This document shows positions 5,254 through 7,426 of a stretch of 7,426 nucleotides of DNA, one piece after another. A model generated the notes under the pieces. It was not told the origin of the DNA. It did not search any database and saw only the letters and a list, made by a program, of their open reading frames with translations. The first letter of the stretch is position 1. Each line of letters starts with the position of its first letter. Source of the DNA: Methylomonas sp. (GTDB lineage Bacteria; Pseudomonadota; Gammaproteobacteria; Methylococcales; Methylomonadaceae); NCBI GenBank assembly GCA_028688235.1, contig JAQTYP010000164.1:1-7426 (forward strand). The letters are read 5' to 3'. The position numbers and the translations under genes are program-made.

Positions 5254-6532
5254 CGGGTCTGGCAGCAGTTTCGGATTTACGGGCCCGGCCCCGGCTTTCG
5301 GACCCACCCGGTCTGGATGGACGCCGCCCCGTTTGGGATTTGGTCGCGGATTTGGCCGTTTGTTGCGGCTTGGGTTTGGCGACGTTGACATCCAATGTGA
5401 CCCCTTCGTAACCGGTATCGGCTACGCGTGGAATTTGCCGTTTCAACAATTTTTCGATACCGGCCAATAAATTGGCCTCTTCCGGATCGACCAGAGAAAT
5501 AGCCTGCCCTTCGGCTCCGGCCCTTCCGGTACGACCGATGCGGTGCACATAGTCTTCCGCCACTTGCGGCAAATCGAAATTGACCACATGCGGCAACTGA
5601 TCGATATCCAGACCTCGAGCCGCAATGTCGGTCGCAATCAATGCCGTGACTTTGCCTTGTTTGAATTCATCCAATGCCCGCACCCGTGCCCCCTGACTTT
5701 TATCGCCATGCAAGGCGGCACAGCGTATACCGTCCTTGATCAATTGCTTGCATAAACGATCCGCCCCATGTTTGGTTCTGACGAACACCAGCACTTGCTG
5801 CCAATGGCCATCTCCGATCAAAAACGCCAGCAGCTCACGCTTGTTTTCCCGCTTGACCGGGTAAATCAACTGCGACACCGTCTCGGCGGCTGCATTGCGT
5901 CTGGCCACCGCGATTGCGACCGGATCGTTCAATATCTGCTCGGCCAAGGCACTGACTTCCGGCGCATAAGTCGCGGAAAAAAACAGGTTTTGGCGTTTTT
6001 GCGGCAACAAGCCGATAATTTTCTTAATATCGCGGATGAAGCCCATATCCAACATGCGGTCGGCCTCATCCAGCACAAAATATTGCACACTCGATAAGTC
6101 CAGATGCCGTTGCTGAATCAGATCCAGCAGACGACCCGGCGTGGCGACGACGATGTCGGTGCCTCGCTGCATTTTTTGAATCTGCGGATTGATACTGACG
6201 CCGCCGAAAACCGCTTCGGCGAAAAACGGCAGATGCTTGCCGTAGGTCCTGACACTGTCGTAGACTTGCATCGTCAGCTCGCGGGTCGGCGTCAAGATCA
6301 ACACCCTAACCGGCCGCGGCCTTTGCGGAAGCGGCTGCTGCTGCAATAAATACAATAACGGCAACGTAAAACCGGCGGTTTTTCCGGTACCGGTCTGCGC
6401 GCCGGCCAATACGTCGCGGCCCTGTAAAATAACAGGAATGGCCTGAGCCTGAATCGGCGTCGGTGTTTGATAGCCTTGTTCGGCGACGGCTCGCAGCAAT
6501 TGCTCCGACAGCCCTAACTCTGAAAACAACAT
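5225..6532 (-). CDS. rhlE: ATP-dependent RNA helicase, DEAD-box, RhlE type
   Basis: This cytoplasmic 435-residue protein unwinds RNA duplexes using ATP. RhlE-type helicases are known to act in ribosome assembly and RNA turnover. All core motifs are present: Q motif (F3 and PTPIQ 24-28), Walker A AQTGTGKT (45-52), PTREL (82-86), GG (110-111), TPGR (131-134), DEAD (155-158), SAT (186-188), VFVRT (249-253), TDIAARGLDI (301-310) and HRIGRTGR (330-337). The last 50 or so residues form a basic Arg/Lys/Ser-rich tail, typical of RhlE and likely to bind RNA. The tail is low in complexity, and its end overlaps the convergent cupin gene. AAGG about seven bases before the ATG serves as ribosome site. The RhlE assignment, rather than another DEAD-box subfamily, rests on the short N-terminus (MLFSELGL) and overall core likeness. 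Confidence 0.93.
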   Translation of the reverse strand: MLFSELGLSEQLLRAVAEQGYQTPTPIQAQAIPVILQGRDVLAGAQTGTGKTAGFTLPLLYLLQQQPLPQRPRPVRVLILTPTRELTMQVYDSVRTYGKHLPFFAEAVFGGVSINPQIQKMQRGTDIVVATPGRLLDLIQQRHLDLSSVQYFVLDEADRMLDMGFIRDIKKIIGLLPQKRQNLFFSATYAPEVSALAEQILNDPVAIAVARRNAAAETVSQLIYPVKRENKRELLAFLIGDGHWQQVLVFVRTKHGADRLCKQLIKDGIRCAALHGDKSQGARVRALDEFKQGKVTALIATDIAARGLDIDQLPHVVNFDLPQVAEDYVHRIGRTGRAGAEGQAISLVDPEEANLLAGIEKLLKRQIPRVADTGYEGVTLDVNVAKPKPQQTAKSATKSQTGRRPSRPGGSESRGRARKSETAARPVTRQRSGNR

Positions 6533-6550
6533 GGAATGACCTTGGTTTGG

Positions 6551-6569
6551 TGTCGCGACAAAAGCGACA
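6551..6569. promoter_or_regulatory. TTGTCGC repeat and palindrome upstream of rhlE
   Basis: TGTCGCGACA (6551-6560) is a perfect 10-bp palindrome, and GCGACA recurs at 6564-6569. On the minus strand this reads as two TTTGTCGC direct repeats, nine bases apart, 19-40 bp before the rhlE ATG. In RNA, the outer halves could instead pair as a 6-bp stem (TGTCGC / GCGACA). It could be an operator or a leader hairpin for rhlE; no regulator can be named. Confidence 0.4.
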
Positions 6570-6592
6570 AATTAAAATGTATTGAGAAAAGA

Positions 6593-6620
6593 TGGTTTTT
6601 TTTAAAAAAAAATCTACAAT
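6593..6620 (+). promoter_or_regulatory. Candidate promoter of the PilZ gene with a T8A9 tract
   Basis: TACAAT (6615-6620) matches five of six positions of the -10 consensus. A -35 box is poor (TGGTTT at 6593-6598, 16 bp away). Most of the spacer is a homopolymer block of eight T then nine A (6596-6612), which contains the palindrome TTTTTTTTAAAAAAAA. The leader before the PilZ ATG would be about 60 nt. A dedicated activator or UP-like effect might compensate for the weak -35 box. Confidence 0.35.
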
Positions 6621-6686
6621 TCAGTCTGGCCGACAAAAAGCACACGCATGGGCCACCGGGACTATCTGCTAGAAACAGGAGGAAAC

Positions 6687-7046
6687 ATGAACATTGAAAA
6701 ACGCAACCACAAGCGCATAAAACCCAGAGGCCTGCAGGCCGGTCTGGTTTTCAATTCGGAAAACCAGGAAATTGCGCTGGAAGCGGACATTCTGGATATC
6801 AGCTACAGCGGTATCCGTGTCAAACTGAAACAACCGATCGCCGCGAATATGATGGGCAACATCAAAATCCACATGACGCTGCCCGAATCAAATACGCCGT
6901 TTTGTGTACACGGCATTTTAAAGCATCAGATCACCGACGACGAGTGCGGTCTGCATTATGTCGATCATGTTCATGGCTCCATCGACGACTTGATGTTCGA
7001 ATGCATCGAACTCGACGAAACGACCGTTTTTATCAAAACCCACTGA
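6687..7046 (+). CDS. Stand-alone PilZ domain protein (predicted cyclic-di-GMP receptor)
   Basis: This 119-residue soluble protein is made of one PilZ domain. Both c-di-GMP binding signatures are intact: RxxxR as R6 to R10 (RNHKR) and DxSxxG as D37-I-S-Y-S-G42. The domain continues through a beta-rich region to about residue 95, ending with an acidic helix (IDDLMFECIELDE). PilZ adaptors are known to couple c-di-GMP to motility, polysaccharide export or secretion partners; the target here cannot be read from the sequence. I chose the ATG at 6687 because AGGAGG sits four bases before it and the family usually starts just ahead of RxxxR. An in-frame ATG at 6648 would add 13 unlikely residues. The gene is divergent from rhlE and converges on rapA across 48 bp. 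Confidence 0.92.
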   Translation: MNIEKRNHKRIKPRGLQAGLVFNSENQEIALEADILDISYSGIRVKLKQPIAANMMGNIKIHMTLPESNTPFCVHGILKHQITDDECGLHYVDHVHGSIDDLMFECIELDETTVFIKTH

Positions 7047-7071
7047 TTAACGCCTTGTCGGCAGCAAGTTA

Positions 7072-7092
7072 AAAATATTGGCGCCGATCGCC
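7072..7092 (-). terminator. Possible terminator of rapA
   Basis: On the minus strand, just past the rapA stop, GGCG and CGCC form a 4-bp stem with a 5-nt loop, followed by AATATTTTT. The stem is short, but the T-rich run after it fits a weak intrinsic terminator. Within the same 48-bp gap, TTAAC (7047-7051) and GTTAA (7068-7072) form another imperfect inverted pair serving the convergent PilZ side. Confidence 0.35.
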
Positions 7093-7094
7093 GG

Positions 7095-7426
7095 CTAACT
7101 GGTGATCACGAAGCGCACGGCATCCAGCCTGAGCTGGGCGTCCTGTATGCTTTCATGCGCCAATAGAGTCATTTCCTTCAGTTGCTGGATTTCCTGATCC
7201 TTGATGCCGGGATTGATTTTTTTCAAACGTACCATGCGCTTGATTTCAGCGGTCATCACGGCAATCATGCGGTTGCCACTATCGGTAATCAGGTTCTGCA
7301 TCAGGGCATTGGCCTTCTGCTCGCCGAGATTGATCATGTCTTGAATATGCAGGCGCTGACTATTCAAGAACTGACTGATCTGTTCCTTCTCGATCTTGTC
7401 GCCTGTCTCCAGCAAGGCTTCATGAG
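7095..7426 (-). CDS. rapA: RNA polymerase-associated helicase RapA (HepA), C-terminal end only
   Basis: Only the last 110 residues lie in the window. The frame stays open to the right edge, beginning HEALLETG, so the N-terminal Swi2/Snf2 ATPase is outside. The stretch is helical and closes with RLKKINPGIKDQEI followed by QLRLDAVRFVITS. This matches by eye the C-terminus of E. coli RapA, which has the pattern R(x)n-VNPNIRDDEL then RLDALRLIV. RapA binds core RNA polymerase and uses ATP to help recycle it after transcription. A full-length protein of this family is about 950 residues, so roughly nine tenths is missing here only because the window ends. A TTG near 7415 is an internal leucine codon, not a start. 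It converges on the PilZ gene. Confidence 0.85.
   Translation of the reverse strand, partial: HEALLETGDKIEKEQISQFLNSQRLHIQDMINLGEQKANALMQNLITDSGNRMIAVMTAEIKRMVRLKKINPGIKDQEIQQLKEMTLLAHESIQDAQLRLDAVRFVITS

Noticed and set aside
5219..5470. A plus-strand open frame rich in Gly, Phe and Arg near the cupin 3' end
   Set aside because: It is the complement of the low-complexity basic tail of RhlE; its repetitive composition comes from that tail.
6648..6686. Upstream ATG of the PilZ gene as the true start
   Set aside because: The AGGAGG four bases before the ATG at 6687 and the usual position of the RxxxR motif both favour the downstream start.

Overview
The window looks like an ordinary stretch of a gammaproteobacterial chromosome of moderate GC. 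The GltX, RhlE and RapA-type proteins all read as gammaproteobacterial, as do the small families DUF1415 and DUF2288. A methanotroph of the Methylococcales is a possible host, but that is only an impression of style. I see no transposase, integrase, phage gene, CRISPR array or toxin-antitoxin pair. I did not find a convincing undescribed system.

Layout from left to right. Bases 1-274 hold no convincing gene; they contain a long imperfect palindrome and a possible terminator. Bases 275-576 carry three minus-strand tRNA genes, transcribed in the order Ala(GGC), Glu(TTC), Glu(TTC). The two Glu genes are identical. They lie directly downstream of gltX (618-2012, minus). A near-consensus promoter for the tRNAs has its -35 box starting on the gltX stop codon. 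Upstream of gltX on the same strand is a secreted staphylococcal-nuclease-like protein (2189-3046). Its start codon overlaps that of a divergent DUF1415 gene (3045-3593). A TPR protein (3642-4355, minus) converges on DUF1415. It is divergent from a DUF2288 gene (4445-4771), which is followed by a cupin gene (4891-5253). The cupin gene converges on, and overlaps by 29 bp, an RhlE-type DEAD-box helicase gene (5225-6532, minus). A stand-alone PilZ protein (6687-7046, plus) is divergent from rhlE and convergent with the 3' end of rapA (minus, cut by the right edge).

Functional themes. gltX and the tRNA-Glu genes form a translation unit: the enzyme charges the tRNAs encoded just behind it. RhlE and RapA both belong to RNA and transcription machinery, remodelling RNA structure and recycling RNA polymerase. 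PilZ suggests an output of cyclic-di-GMP signalling. DUF1415, DUF2288, the TPR protein and the cupin have no assigned role that the sequence can supply. The most interesting details are regulatory and architectural: the shared CATG divergent starts, the tRNA promoter overlapping the gltX stop, the repeat-rich rhlE/PilZ intergenic region, and the left-edge palindrome.
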